From Euryarchaeota archaeon UBA229 (lineage in GTDB: Archaea > Thermoplasmatota > Poseidoniia > Poseidoniales > Poseidoniaceae): 16,793 bases of DNA. Made by a program: the position numbers and the translations under genes. Where the stretch lies: assembly GCA_002505355.1 (NCBI GenBank), contig DAUW01000002.1, positions 1 to 16,793 of the forward strand, written 5' to 3'. This document shows, in pieces, positions 1 through 7,286 of the stretch. Position 1 is the first letter of the stretch; every line of letters starts with the position of its first letter. The notes under the pieces are model-generated. The model was not told the DNA's origin, searched no databases, and saw only the letters and a list, made by a program, of their open reading frames with translations.

Positions 1-15
1 ATTCGAATGCAAGGT

Positions 16-759
16 TCATTTATATTGCGAGGCGATGATATTGATACTTTGTTGCAGATTTTTTGTATTGGTAAAATTGATGTCTATTTCGGGGTAGTTT
101 CCTTCTTTAATTATCTGAATCATATTATTAGCAACTCTAGATATTTCATCAACAATGGTTATTGAGGCCATTTTTGCCGAACGAGACATTGGATTAAGGT
201 CAACGACAATTACGGTTTTCCCCATTTCAGTTAATGCCTCACAGCGATCTCCATCCTCAAGAGGTACCATTATCACGTCACTAGTGAGAATCCCATCAAC
301 ACAACAATTTGCCCTAGGGCCCTCAAGATTGGGGATTTTACCGTCTGGATTCTCACCCAGAATTGTCGTGTTTAGGTTATGCTCGTGTTTTATTGCCGTG
401 AGATAATCCATCAATCCTGAAATACGTTCTTTTGTGCGGTAGAAAATGTTGATTTCGACTGGGCAATTTAGTGCTTCAGCAATTTGCATTAGTTCCTTTC
501 CTGCCAGTGCTGCTGTGTTACCATTTATGGTGATTATTGGGCGTTTAGCCGCCAGTAAATGAGCCAGAGCATTCTTTGTTGCCGCCATTGCATTAGCGGT
601 TGTGACCTCCCCCAACAGGTAATCAAAAGCCTCACCCCTGCCGTGGGCAATCATCGCACTATCTGCGAGTAATCCACGATTTGCTGCGACCTCAAGTTTA
701 TGACGGCTGAGCAACGAATGGTATCTTGGATGGCTTGGGTCAGCCGTGAATCGTCCCAT
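16..759 (-). CDS. 4-phosphopantoate--beta-alanine ligase (archaeal phosphopantothenate synthetase)
   Basis: This enzyme joins 4-phosphopantoate to beta-alanine using ATP, making 4'-phosphopantothenate. It is the second step of the archaeal CoA route and replaces bacterial PanC/PanK chemistry. The 247-aa product matches the archaeal family (formerly DUF137) over its whole length. Family motifs seen are HPRYHSL near residues 10-16, AHGRGEAFDYLLGE at 38-51, NGNTAAL at 80-86, VPLEDGDR at 165-172 and DLNPMSR at 187-193, followed by the TITIVDEISR stretch. The ATG abuts the TGA of the upstream nadC with no gap, so translation is probably coupled. Its partner, pantoate kinase, lies just beyond nadC on the other strand. 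The C-terminal tail of about 35 residues is Asn/Ile-rich and unremarkable. Family assignment is very secure; the reaction is taken from characterised archaeal members. Confidence 0.95.
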   Translation of the reverse strand: MGRFTADPSHPRYHSLLSRHKLEVAANRGLLADSAMIAHGRGEAFDYLLGEVTTANAMAATKNALAHLLAAKRPIITINGNTAALAGKELMQIAEALNCPVEINIFYRTKERISGLMDYLTAIKHEHNLNTTILGENPDGKIPNLEGPRANCCVDGILTSDVIMVPLEDGDRCEALTEMGKTVIVVDLNPMSRSAKMASITIVDEISRVANNMIQIIKEGNYPEIDINFTNTKNLQQSINIIASQYK

Positions 760-1626
760 TCAATCACCCATTATCATGGTGATATCTAACGGTGCAACAC
801 CACGGTTTATTGCGCTGGTCGATATGACATCAACACCACATTCAAACCAATCATCAAGTTTGTCGAAAGTAATGTTACCACTTGCTTCTAAAAGCACGGC
901 GCTTCTAAGTCCCATGTCGCTTAACTGGCCGACGACATCTTTACACCTACCGGGGCCAAAATTATCGAGCATTATTACTAAGTCTGCACCCGAGTCACCG
1001 TGTGTTTGTTGCCAAACTGCGGCTGCAGTCAAAGCCTCTTTTTCGTTGCGGACTTCTATTTCAACAAACGAGGCAACAGAATCTAGTTGCAGTGCTTGTA
1101 TGAATTCGGCAATTTTTTGGTCGTTAGTCAAGCCATCTTTACCCATCGCCATCAAGTCATTTTCTTTGATCATCAGGGCGTCAGTTCGGCTAAGCCGATG
1201 AGTTAACCCTCCACCAAGATGTACTGCCCACTTATCGAGTAGACCCCATGTTGTCTTCCTAGTACAGGCGATTTGTTTTGCCGCTTTGCTAGCCCATTTC
1301 TTGGTTTCTGTCGCAATACCAGAAAGGTTACCAATAATGTTTAGGATACTTCTTTCAAACAGCAAGATGGTTTCTTTACAGCCCCTCAGTTCTGCAATCT
1401 CTTCTCCCTCAGACACTTTTTTGCCATCCGAAGCTCGCCAACTGATCTGCACCGATGGGGCCCATATTTGGATTAAATGATCAATCATTGCAGTTCCCGC
1501 AATAATTCCATTTCCCTTAGCAATGATAACGGCACCAACTTGTTCAGTGGAGCCAAACATCGGATTGTCGATTCCGTCGTCTGCGAGGATCGCACTTACC
1601 CACCGGTCCATGCTTGTAAGCAGCAT
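760..1626 (-). CDS. nadC: Quinolinate phosphoribosyltransferase (nicotinate-nucleotide pyrophosphorylase)
   Basis: NadC converts quinolinate and PRPP into nicotinate mononucleotide, CO2 and PPi in de novo NAD synthesis. Family signatures seen, numbered from this start: NLSGIAT near 100-106, CTRKTT near 121-126, the GGGLTHR loop near 138-144, LMIKEN near 151-156, then VEIEVRN, IMLDNFGPG, LLEASGNI and the VDVISTSAI C-terminal strand. The frame stays open up to a TTG at 1704 and an ATG at 1698. I prefer the ATG at 1626 because AAGGAG lies 8 nt upstream, and because the 288-aa product then begins where the family usually begins. The longer form would add 26 residues. Two usually conserved positions differ: the Pro after TRKTT is Trp, and the His of the K(D/E)NH segment is Asp. 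The stop codon abuts the phosphopantothenate synthetase start, forming a two-gene cofactor operon. Confidence 0.93.
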   Translation of the reverse strand: MLLTSMDRWVSAILADDGIDNPMFGSTEQVGAVIIAKGNGIIAGTAMIDHLIQIWAPSVQISWRASDGKKVSEGEEIAELRGCKETILLFERSILNIIGNLSGIATETKKWASKAAKQIACTRKTTWGLLDKWAVHLGGGLTHRLSRTDALMIKENDLMAMGKDGLTNDQKIAEFIQALQLDSVASFVEIEVRNEKEALTAAAVWQQTHGDSGADLVIMLDNFGPGRCKDVVGQLSDMGLRSAVLLEASGNITFDKLDDWFECGVDVISTSAINRGVAPLDITMIMGD

Positions 1627-1634
1627 TCGTGTAA

Positions 1635-1640
1635 CTCCTT
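1635..1640 (-). promoter_or_regulatory. Shine-Dalgarno that favours the internal nadC start
   Basis: On the minus strand AAGGAG lies 8 nt upstream of the ATG at 1626-1624, inside the longer open frame. It is the main reason for preferring this ATG over the TTG at 1704 or the ATG at 1698, neither of which has a good ribosome-binding site. Caveat: the same bases would encode Glu-Glu-Gly in the longer protein, so the match could be fortuitous. Confidence 0.5.
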
Positions 1641-1767
1641 CTTCAGCAGTCCACAACAGATGACCTCTGTCGTGTGGCAGCGTTGAACCCCCGGCCATAG
1701 CCAACCTAAGGACAACTTGACTTTGAATTACCCCACATTTTGCACAATAATTTGTTATTTGTACAAG

Positions 1768-1785
1768 ACAATTGAAATCAGTTGT
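1768..1785. promoter_or_regulatory. Imperfect palindrome between nadC and pantoate kinase (possible operator)
   Basis: The half-sites ACAATTGA and TCAGTTGT, separated by AA, are reverse complements at 7 of 8 positions. The element lies 15 bases before the ATG of pantoate kinase and about 140 bases upstream of the preferred nadC start, in the only non-coding gap of the cofactor cluster. Position and symmetry fit a dimeric repressor site overlapping the promoter. Function is inferred; a single AT-rich palindrome of this size can arise by chance. Confidence 0.3.
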
Positions 1786-1800
1786 ATAGAACGCAAGGCT

Positions 1801-2775
1801 ATGGAGAAGGAGTATGGTTCACATGTTGGGGGCCATATAACGCTATTTTTCACGGTTGAAAAAGATGGGCGATTGCTACGTAATCAGGGTAGCAGAGGCG
1901 TTGGTATAAATATCGAACACGGGGTAAGGGTAGAGTTATCGGTAAAGGATACTGAAGGCGATGTCCACGACAGCATCATCAAAGTATTTGATTTTCATAA
2001 TCAAGAAATGTTAGGCGCTGGAAGCTTTTATTCTGGATTAATCGAAGAGCTTGTATACGCTAGACTCGTAGACAAATCCCCTTCGTTTGATATTTCGGTA
2101 TTTCTTGAATTGCCGACTAGTCAAGGATTTGGTATGTCAGCAGCAGGATTAATCGCCGTTGCACTGGCACTGCGAAGCTTTTCAAAAAGAGGTGCAATAG
2201 ACCAATATTACCGGATTTGCCACAGGATAGAGCGGCAGAAGGGGTCAGGATTGGGAGATGTTCTGGGCATTTTTGCTGGCGGAGTAGAGATAAGACTCCA
2301 ACCGGGCGCACCTGGTGCTTCAGGCAGAAGTCTTGGTTTCAAATGTAAACAACCGATAATTTTAGTTTGGCAGCCTGAAGAAGCTCGTCATACCTCATCA
2401 TATATCGACGATCCGACATGGGAAGTGAAAATATCCAAAGCAGGACATAAAGCATTGAACAATATCAAATCTGGCCCATGGGACCATTCACGGTGGGACG
2501 ATATTCTCGAACAGTCAAGTAAATTCTGTCAAGAGTCAGAGTTGGTATTGGAGGACGAGAGAGAAGAACTCCTCGACACAGTTATGTCAACCGTTCGATC
2601 GGTTGACTTACAATCACATATTAGGATTAGGCTCTGTATGCTGGGAACTTCCTGCGTCATCCTACCAAGGAAATTAGATCGAATCCTGTCAGAACAGGAA
2701 TTATCTTCTCTATCAAAAGAGCTCACTGCCCAGGGACTAGCCTCAATAGTAACCGGTATTGATTACCAGAATTAA
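1801..2775 (+). CDS. Pantoate kinase (archaeal GHMP-family, CoA biosynthesis)
   Basis: This enzyme phosphorylates pantoate to 4-phosphopantoate with ATP, supplying the substrate for the ligase encoded at 16-759. The 324-aa protein has the archaeal pantoate kinase pattern: HITLFF near residues 12-17, QGSRGVGINI near 29-38, the GHMP ATP-binding loop LPTSQGFGMSAAG at 104-116, and the GSGLGDVLG...GGVEIRLQPGAPG block near 148-172. The frame is open back to a TTG at 1717, but that would add a 28-residue Cys-rich leader absent from the family, so the ATG at 1801 is chosen. It has no clear Shine-Dalgarno. It is divergent from nadC and phosphopantothenate synthetase, so both archaeal pantothenate steps flank one control region. 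Its TAA stop overlaps the opposing gene's stop by 4 bases. Assignment is strong. Confidence 0.92.
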   Translation: MEKEYGSHVGGHITLFFTVEKDGRLLRNQGSRGVGINIEHGVRVELSVKDTEGDVHDSIIKVFDFHNQEMLGAGSFYSGLIEELVYARLVDKSPSFDISVFLELPTSQGFGMSAAGLIAVALALRSFSKRGAIDQYYRICHRIERQKGSGLGDVLGIFAGGVEIRLQPGAPGASGRSLGFKCKQPIILVWQPEEARHTSSYIDDPTWEVKISKAGHKALNNIKSGPWDHSRWDDILEQSSKFCQESELVLEDEREELLDTVMSTVRSVDLQSHIRIRLCMLGTSCVILPRKLDRILSEQELSSLSKELTAQGLASIVTGIDYQN

Positions 2776-3800
2776 GCCATTCTAGATAGATCTAGCACTC
2801 CAGCATCCAACATCAGGCAACCGGGAATAAACAGGTTCTCACTGAACCCGTGACGGTAAACAACCGCCCCACTCCCCCACTCATCGATATATCTTGACAT
2901 TTGTTTTGTCATCTTTTTTCGCTGGAATGACACATCTGCTCCATAGAAGTGCTTTGCGTCAATCCACGCGACTGGTTGTCCGTTTATCTCAACATGATCG
3001 AGGAATAAAATATCTGGCGTGTTAATAGGTCGACCATGCTCTATCCTTTGCTCAGAGACCATTTCATTTTGTCGCCTAAGATTTACTCCTCTTGATTCAA
3101 ACCAATCCGCTAAAACCTCCTCAAACAAATCTGCTCTAGTATGGGTTTCTGACTGGTCTACATTTGACACTCGATCTGCAGCTTCGGCTTTTTCAAACTC
3201 ATCGCGTTCTCTTTGCTTCATTTTTGTCGGATCTCTTAGGCACTCCTTGATTCTAGATTTCGACCACCGCTTCTCACCTAGAATGATGCGAAAAATATTC
3301 ATTGGAGGGAAATCAAATCGCTTTGATAGATCAACAACGCTAACGCCTTCATTGTATAATCTGAATAATGCCTTAGCCCTTGACTTCAACCTTCCATGGC
3401 TGTATACAGTCTTTTGTTGCAGGAGTGCCGATCGAAGTGACAATGCCTGATCAAGGTTCATATTTTTGCCGTCAACAAACTTGGCGATTTCATCAACGCG
3501 GCCGTCCTCAAGCCAGCCAAACTCACCCTTTCTGATGACAAATTTAGCTAGGTTTTCCTCATCTTTCAAGGGTACTGGTTGGGTTTTCCATTCAAAGGAG
3601 TGTTTAGCAGGCGGAGGGGTTTCCGTCGGGAATCCCATAGGTCTGTCTTGTCTGTCAAATCGTTCATTCGCCTTTTTCTCGACTTCTTCGATATACGATT
3701 TGCTTCTTTCAAGCAAAATTGACTTTCTAGTATTGCCATAGCGTTTGGAGCGTGACCGGTTTTGTGACCGAGTTTTTTTGCGTGGTTTCTCGGTTGTCAC
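2772..3800 (-). CDS. TPD-motif protein, archaeal homologue of CDIN1/C15orf41; putative PD-(D/E)XK nuclease
   Basis: The 342-aa product resembles the eukaryotic TPD family, whose human member CDIN1 (about 281 aa) binds codanin-1 and is mutated in congenital dyserythropoietic anaemia type I. Three features align from memory: a helix-turn-helix with FPPMNIFRIIL near residues 164-174, a following SKSRIKECLRDP near 180-191 (human has a similar SK..I...LRDP), and the catalytic region with TPD at 261-263 and WIDAK at 279-283. With Glu228 in the preceding helix this gives a complete E...D...DxK set for a divergent PD-(D/E)XK nuclease. Residues 1-70 are a basic, low-complexity extension absent from the human protein and suited to nucleic-acid binding. 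The start is GTG; an in-frame stop lies just upstream. It ends the leuS run, 56 nt after the orphan gene. DNA or RNA cleavage is inferred. Confidence 0.8.
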   Translation of the reverse strand: MTTEKPRKKTRSQNRSRSKRYGNTRKSILLERSKSYIEEVEKKANERFDRQDRPMGFPTETPPPAKHSFEWKTQPVPLKDEENLAKFVIRKGEFGWLEDGRVDEIAKFVDGKNMNLDQALSLRSALLQQKTVYSHGRLKSRAKALFRLYNEGVSVVDLSKRFDFPPMNIFRIILGEKRWSKSRIKECLRDPTKMKQRERDEFEKAEAADRVSNVDQSETHTRADLFEEVLADWFESRGVNLRRQNEMVSEQRIEHGRPINTPDILFLDHVEINGQPVAWIDAKHFYGADVSFQRKKMTKQMSRYIDEWGSGAVVYRHGFSENLFIPGCLMLDAGVLDLSRMA

Positions 3801-3856
3801 ATAATGTTGACATCAGTGGCATCATTTGAACTATCGCATGCAGAGCAATGGATTCA

Positions 3857-4378
3857 TTAAATTTCATTGAAGTCGTCTTTGAATCGATGTATGCCGTTTT
3901 CCGTTAAATCCTGAAAGATTTGCTTGGTAATTTGGATAGCTAACTTGTTGCCAAAGCCAAGTAACTTACTCAGTTTGGAAACTTCCCACCACGCAGAGCA
4001 TTCAATCCCGCCTTCCTTATCGTGAACAATGGTGATGTCAATTTCAAGATTTTTGATGGCTAGTGCAGATGTGCGACCATTAATCTTCTGACCATGCCAC
4101 AGTAGAATTACCTGGCAAAAGTTTGGCTGTTGGCCGTGATTTATAGCCTTAATTGACCACATGTCCTCAACTAATTGTTGCGCAACTACTCTGTGCAGAT
4201 CAATCCGCTGATTTACCGATAGCATACCACGTTTCTCTGATAAAATTCGGTTAGCGAATTTATTCCACATTGGCCAATAGTTCAGGTTTAGCAGGTTGGT
4301 TTTGATAATCTCCAACTGCTCAATTGCGGTCTTCTTCCGCAATACCATATTTGGTTTTTGCATGATTACCACATTCAT
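3857..4378 (-). CDS. Hypothetical protein translationally coupled to leuS
   Basis: I do not recognise this 173-aa protein. It is soluble, without a signal peptide or membrane segment. It has a basic, helical-looking N-terminal half and a beta-like middle (CQVILLWHG near residues 88-96, then NLEIDITIVHD), ending in an amphipathic stretch with KLSKLLGFGNKLAIQITKQI. Single Trp residues are scattered through it, and two are adjacent in SAWWEV. The only strong evidence about its role is context: its ATG overlaps the leuS stop as ATGA, the classic sign of coupled translation, and the CDIN1-like gene follows 56 nt later. A second ATG at residue 6 is an equally possible start. Its reading frame spans the whole gap between two confident genes, which supports it being real. 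Confidence 0.75.
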   Translation of the reverse strand: MNVVIMQKPNMVLRKKTAIEQLEIIKTNLLNLNYWPMWNKFANRILSEKRGMLSVNQRIDLHRVVAQQLVEDMWSIKAINHGQQPNFCQVILLWHGQKINGRTSALAIKNLEIDITIVHDKEGGIECSAWWEVSKLSKLLGFGNKLAIQITKQIFQDLTENGIHRFKDDFNEI

Positions 4379-7197
4379 GCGAATACAATACTAGGGTTAA
4401 GCGGCAGCGCTGAGTTTTCTCTTCCATCTTTTCCAAGATAGTTTTCTGCGGAGACAACCTCTACTTCACTAAGATTAAGCTCATCAGCAATGAATGCCGC
4501 TCTCTCGGTTAAGATTTCTAGTTCATCAATCTCGTCAAGAATTAGTGACTTTGCCTTATCATCCCACTTGAAAACCTGCGCAATCATTCGTTTATTCCAA
4601 AAATTCATGACTTCCGCAATGTTATTTTGGTTAACAAAACTCATCTGTTTCAACTGTTGAGCAAATTGCTTCACGTTACCTCCTTCATTGAGGTATTCTA
4701 TCGCAGATCTTGATAACAGACTTTTCCACTCTGGCGAAATTATCAGAGTTAATTTTTTGGCATTATCACCTAGGTGTTTCTGTGCAATGGTTTTGACCTT
4801 GCGCGCATTTTCAAGCACGCCACGCATGATGTACTCACAGTCAAGAATTGCTTCATCAGTCGTTGATGGCATCGCTAATGCTTTCATTTCGGAGGCTGAA
4901 ACCAGATCTTGCATACCTAGACACCTTCCCCATTCTTCAGCTAGGTGCGGCGTACTAACGGAGATAAGGTAGGTCCAAGATTCTAGTACACTCTTACCAA
5001 TTTCAGCGTTATCGCCACCTCTCCTGGTATACCAATTGATATCCTTTATTAGTTCATAGTGGGATATTTCCACTGCTCTGCGAAGGTCGTATTTGTCCAT
5101 AGCTTGGTGGAATTCCCCTACCCTTTGCTTCAACCTAGCAATCATCCACTGGTCGATTTCTGCTGGGTTATTACCCCAATTTAGTACAGTCTCAGGAATT
5201 GTTCTGAGTTGCAACATGACGCGGTAATTTGCTTCTAGCGCAGTATCTGACCAATCCATTCCAGCGGTAGGGTTAGCAGCAAACAGAATGAACAGGCGTA
5301 CCGTATCGGCTCCATACTTTGCAATCATTTCTTCCGGCGAGACCGTGTTTCCTAATGACTTACTCATCTTGGCAGACCTCATTGCTAGAACATCTCCACA
5401 TTGTGGGCATGGTGCGCCAATATGGTCGACACTCAACGTAATAGCGCAGGATTCACACCATGGGGCTGCTTTGTTTACCATGCCTTGGCACAGCAGTTCG
5501 TTAAACGGTTCATCTACCGAGTGGAGGCCTAAATCTCTCAATGCTTTCGTCCAGAATCTAGCGTATATTAGGTGCATTTGTGCATGTTCAATACCGCCGC
5601 AATAGAAGTCAACATTCATCCAATGGTCAGCAATGTCCTTGGAAAAACAGACCTCATTATTTCTCGCATCAGTAAAGCGAAGGAAATACCAAGAAGAATC
5701 TACGAATGTATCCATAGTATCCGTTTCTCTTCTTGCATCTTTACCGCATTTCGGGCACTTTACATTCATAAATTCCGCAGAAGTCTCAAGGGGATTTCCT
5801 TGACCAAATACTATATCGCGTGGCAATTCTACTGGAAGATCCTCCTCGGGAACCGCAACCGCCCCACACTCATCACAGTGAATAATAGGAATCGGAGTAC
5901 CCCAATAGCGTTGCCTAGAGATTAACCACGGGCGGATTTTCCAGTTGAGTTTTCTTTCACCTTTGCCCTGCTCGATAAGTTCGTCAATTACCGCAGTTAT
6001 GGCTTGTTCACCGTGCAAACCGTCGAATTTTTCTTCCCCGGTATTGACCATCCAGCCATAGTCTGTCTCGGCCTTGGTTAACTCAGCAGTTGGGTCTCCA
6101 TCTTCACTCATTACCAGTGCTCGTTTGATTGGGATGGAGAATTTTTGAGCAAAATCAAAATCTCGTTCATCGTGTGCTGGGACCGCCATAACCGCACCAG
6201 TACCGTAAGAAGCAATAACAAAGTTACCGCTCCAAATCGGAATCTTTTCACCAGATAGTGGGTTGATTGCGTTTCTTCCTAGCGGCACTCCCTGCTTTTT
6301 GTTCATATTTTTAATACGATCAAATTCCGCCATAACGGATACTTCATCATGTAATTGTTGCCATGCTGACTCATATTCAGTGCCATTGACCAATTCTCTA
6401 GCCAGTGGATGTTCCGGTGCTAATGTGATGAATGTAGCTCCAAACAAGGTGTCTGGACGGGTAGTGAAAACAGTAATTGTCTTGTCTGAGCCCTCAATTT
6501 CAAAGATTATTTCGGCGCCTTCAGAACGTCCCAACCAATCCTTCTGCATGGCTGCAACATTTTCCGGGAATTGAATGCTGTCTAAACCGTCAACAAGCTC
6601 TTGCGCATACTTTGGAATGTCCAGGAACCATTGACTCATTTCTCTTTGAATTACTGGGCCATTACATCGCCAACATCTGCCTGCTTTGACCTGCTCATTA
6701 GCTAAGACAGTGTTACAGGGATTACACCAGTTGACAGGGGCAAATTCCTGGAAAGCTAATCCACTTTCGTAGAACTTGGTGAAGAACCATTGGTTCCATT
6801 TGTAGTAGTTTGGATCGTGACTCTTTACCATTCTATTCCAATCATAGGAAAACCCCATACGCTTAATCTGCTGGGTAATAGACGCCATATTCTTTTCAGT
6901 AATATCATGTGGGTGCCCTCCTTCCTTTATTGCCGCATTTTCTGCAGGCATACCAAATGAATCAAATCCCATTGGGTACAGAACGTCGAACCCCATCATT
7001 CTCTTGTAGCGAGCGACTGCGTCACCTATGGAATAATTTCTAACATGCCCCATGTGCATCTTGCCAGATGGGTAAGGGTACATCTCTAGACAATAGAATG
7101 ATGGTTTGTCGTCAGATATTTTGGCCACAAAGATATTGTCATCATCCCACCTTTGCTGCCAATAATCCTCATCAACACTTTGGATGTTGTAACTCAA
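4375..7197 (-). CDS. leuS: Leucyl-tRNA synthetase, bacterial type
   Basis: This class I synthetase charges tRNA-Leu. The 940-aa protein shows the HIGH-equivalent HMGH at residues 48-51, a first zinc cluster (Cys158, 161, 175, 178), the CP1 editing domain with TTRPDTLFGATF and GTGAVMAVPAHDERD, further CxxC pairs (CDEC, CPKC, then CESC and CPQC just before the active-site loop), MDTFVDSSWYFLRF, and KMSKS at 610-614. The order and wording, such as PMGFDSFGMPAENAAIK, are those of bacterial and organellar LeuRS. Archaeal/eukaryotic LeuRS places and spells these parts differently. In an archaeal genome this suggests an old transfer from bacteria; bacterial-type LeuRS is also known in haloarchaea. 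The start is TTG at 7197, supported by a strong Shine-Dalgarno. It heads a minus-strand run with the 173-aa orphan and the CDIN1-like gene. Confidence 0.97.
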   Translation of the reverse strand: MSYNIQSVDEDYWQQRWDDDNIFVAKISDDKPSFYCLEMYPYPSGKMHMGHVRNYSIGDAVARYKRMMGFDVLYPMGFDSFGMPAENAAIKEGGHPHDITEKNMASITQQIKRMGFSYDWNRMVKSHDPNYYKWNQWFFTKFYESGLAFQEFAPVNWCNPCNTVLANEQVKAGRCWRCNGPVIQREMSQWFLDIPKYAQELVDGLDSIQFPENVAAMQKDWLGRSEGAEIIFEIEGSDKTITVFTTRPDTLFGATFITLAPEHPLARELVNGTEYESAWQQLHDEVSVMAEFDRIKNMNKKQGVPLGRNAINPLSGEKIPIWSGNFVIASYGTGAVMAVPAHDERDFDFAQKFSIPIKRALVMSEDGDPTAELTKAETDYGWMVNTGEEKFDGLHGEQAITAVIDELIEQGKGERKLNWKIRPWLISRQRYWGTPIPIIHCDECGAVAVPEEDLPVELPRDIVFGQGNPLETSAEFMNVKCPKCGKDARRETDTMDTFVDSSWYFLRFTDARNNEVCFSKDIADHWMNVDFYCGGIEHAQMHLIYARFWTKALRDLGLHSVDEPFNELLCQGMVNKAAPWCESCAITLSVDHIGAPCPQCGDVLAMRSAKMSKSLGNTVSPEEMIAKYGADTVRLFILFAANPTAGMDWSDTALEANYRVMLQLRTIPETVLNWGNNPAEIDQWMIARLKQRVGEFHQAMDKYDLRRAVEISHYELIKDINWYTRRGGDNAEIGKSVLESWTYLISVSTPHLAEEWGRCLGMQDLVSASEMKALAMPSTTDEAILDCEYIMRGVLENARKVKTIAQKHLGDNAKKLTLIISPEWKSLLSRSAIEYLNEGGNVKQFAQQLKQMSFVNQNNIAEVMNFWNKRMIAQVFKWDDKAKSLILDEIDELEILTERAAFIADELNLSEVEVVSAENYLGKDGRENSALPLNPSIVFA

Positions 7198-7201
7198 TAG
7201 T

Positions 7202-7211
7202 CCACCTCCTT
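7202..7211 (-). promoter_or_regulatory. Strong Shine-Dalgarno of leuS fixing a TTG start
   Basis: The minus strand reads AAGGAGGTGG, with the GGAGG core ending 7 nt before the TTG at 7197-7195. No in-frame ATG lies near the N-terminus of the family domain. A ribosome-binding site this close to the ideal anti-SD complement, paired with a weak TTG, decides the start. It also shows that this organism uses SD-led initiation for at least some genes. Confidence 0.75.
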
Positions 7212-7286
7212 GCCGCTACAAACTAACCCAGTATCGGATGCCATTTCAAACCCACTATTCAAGAACCTAATTTAGCTAGGATTTTC

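Larger units (their letters stand above)
1627..1800. other. Divergent control region of the cofactor cluster
   Basis: This is the longest stretch without a confident coding call. It lies between the preferred nadC start and the pantoate kinase ATG and must hold both promoters. The half nearer nadC (to 1704) is open in the nadC frame and may be coding. The other half is AT-rich and holds the palindrome at 1768-1785. No clear TATA box could be fixed for either gene. Confidence 0.45.

Noticed and set aside
1717..1800. N-terminal extension of pantoate kinase from a TTG at 1717
   Set aside because: It would add a Cys-rich leader not found in the family and would run through the palindrome and likely promoter.
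2783..2796. Near-palindromic TCTAGATAGATCTA just after the convergent stops, considered as a terminator or protein site
   Set aside because: It lies within the C-terminal codons of the CDIN1-like gene, is short, and is not followed by a T-run on either strand.
7267..7275. Small palindrome CTAATTTAG between leuS and the sugar kinase
   Set aside because: Nine bases of AT-rich symmetry in a promoter gap is expected by chance; no second copy was seen nearby.
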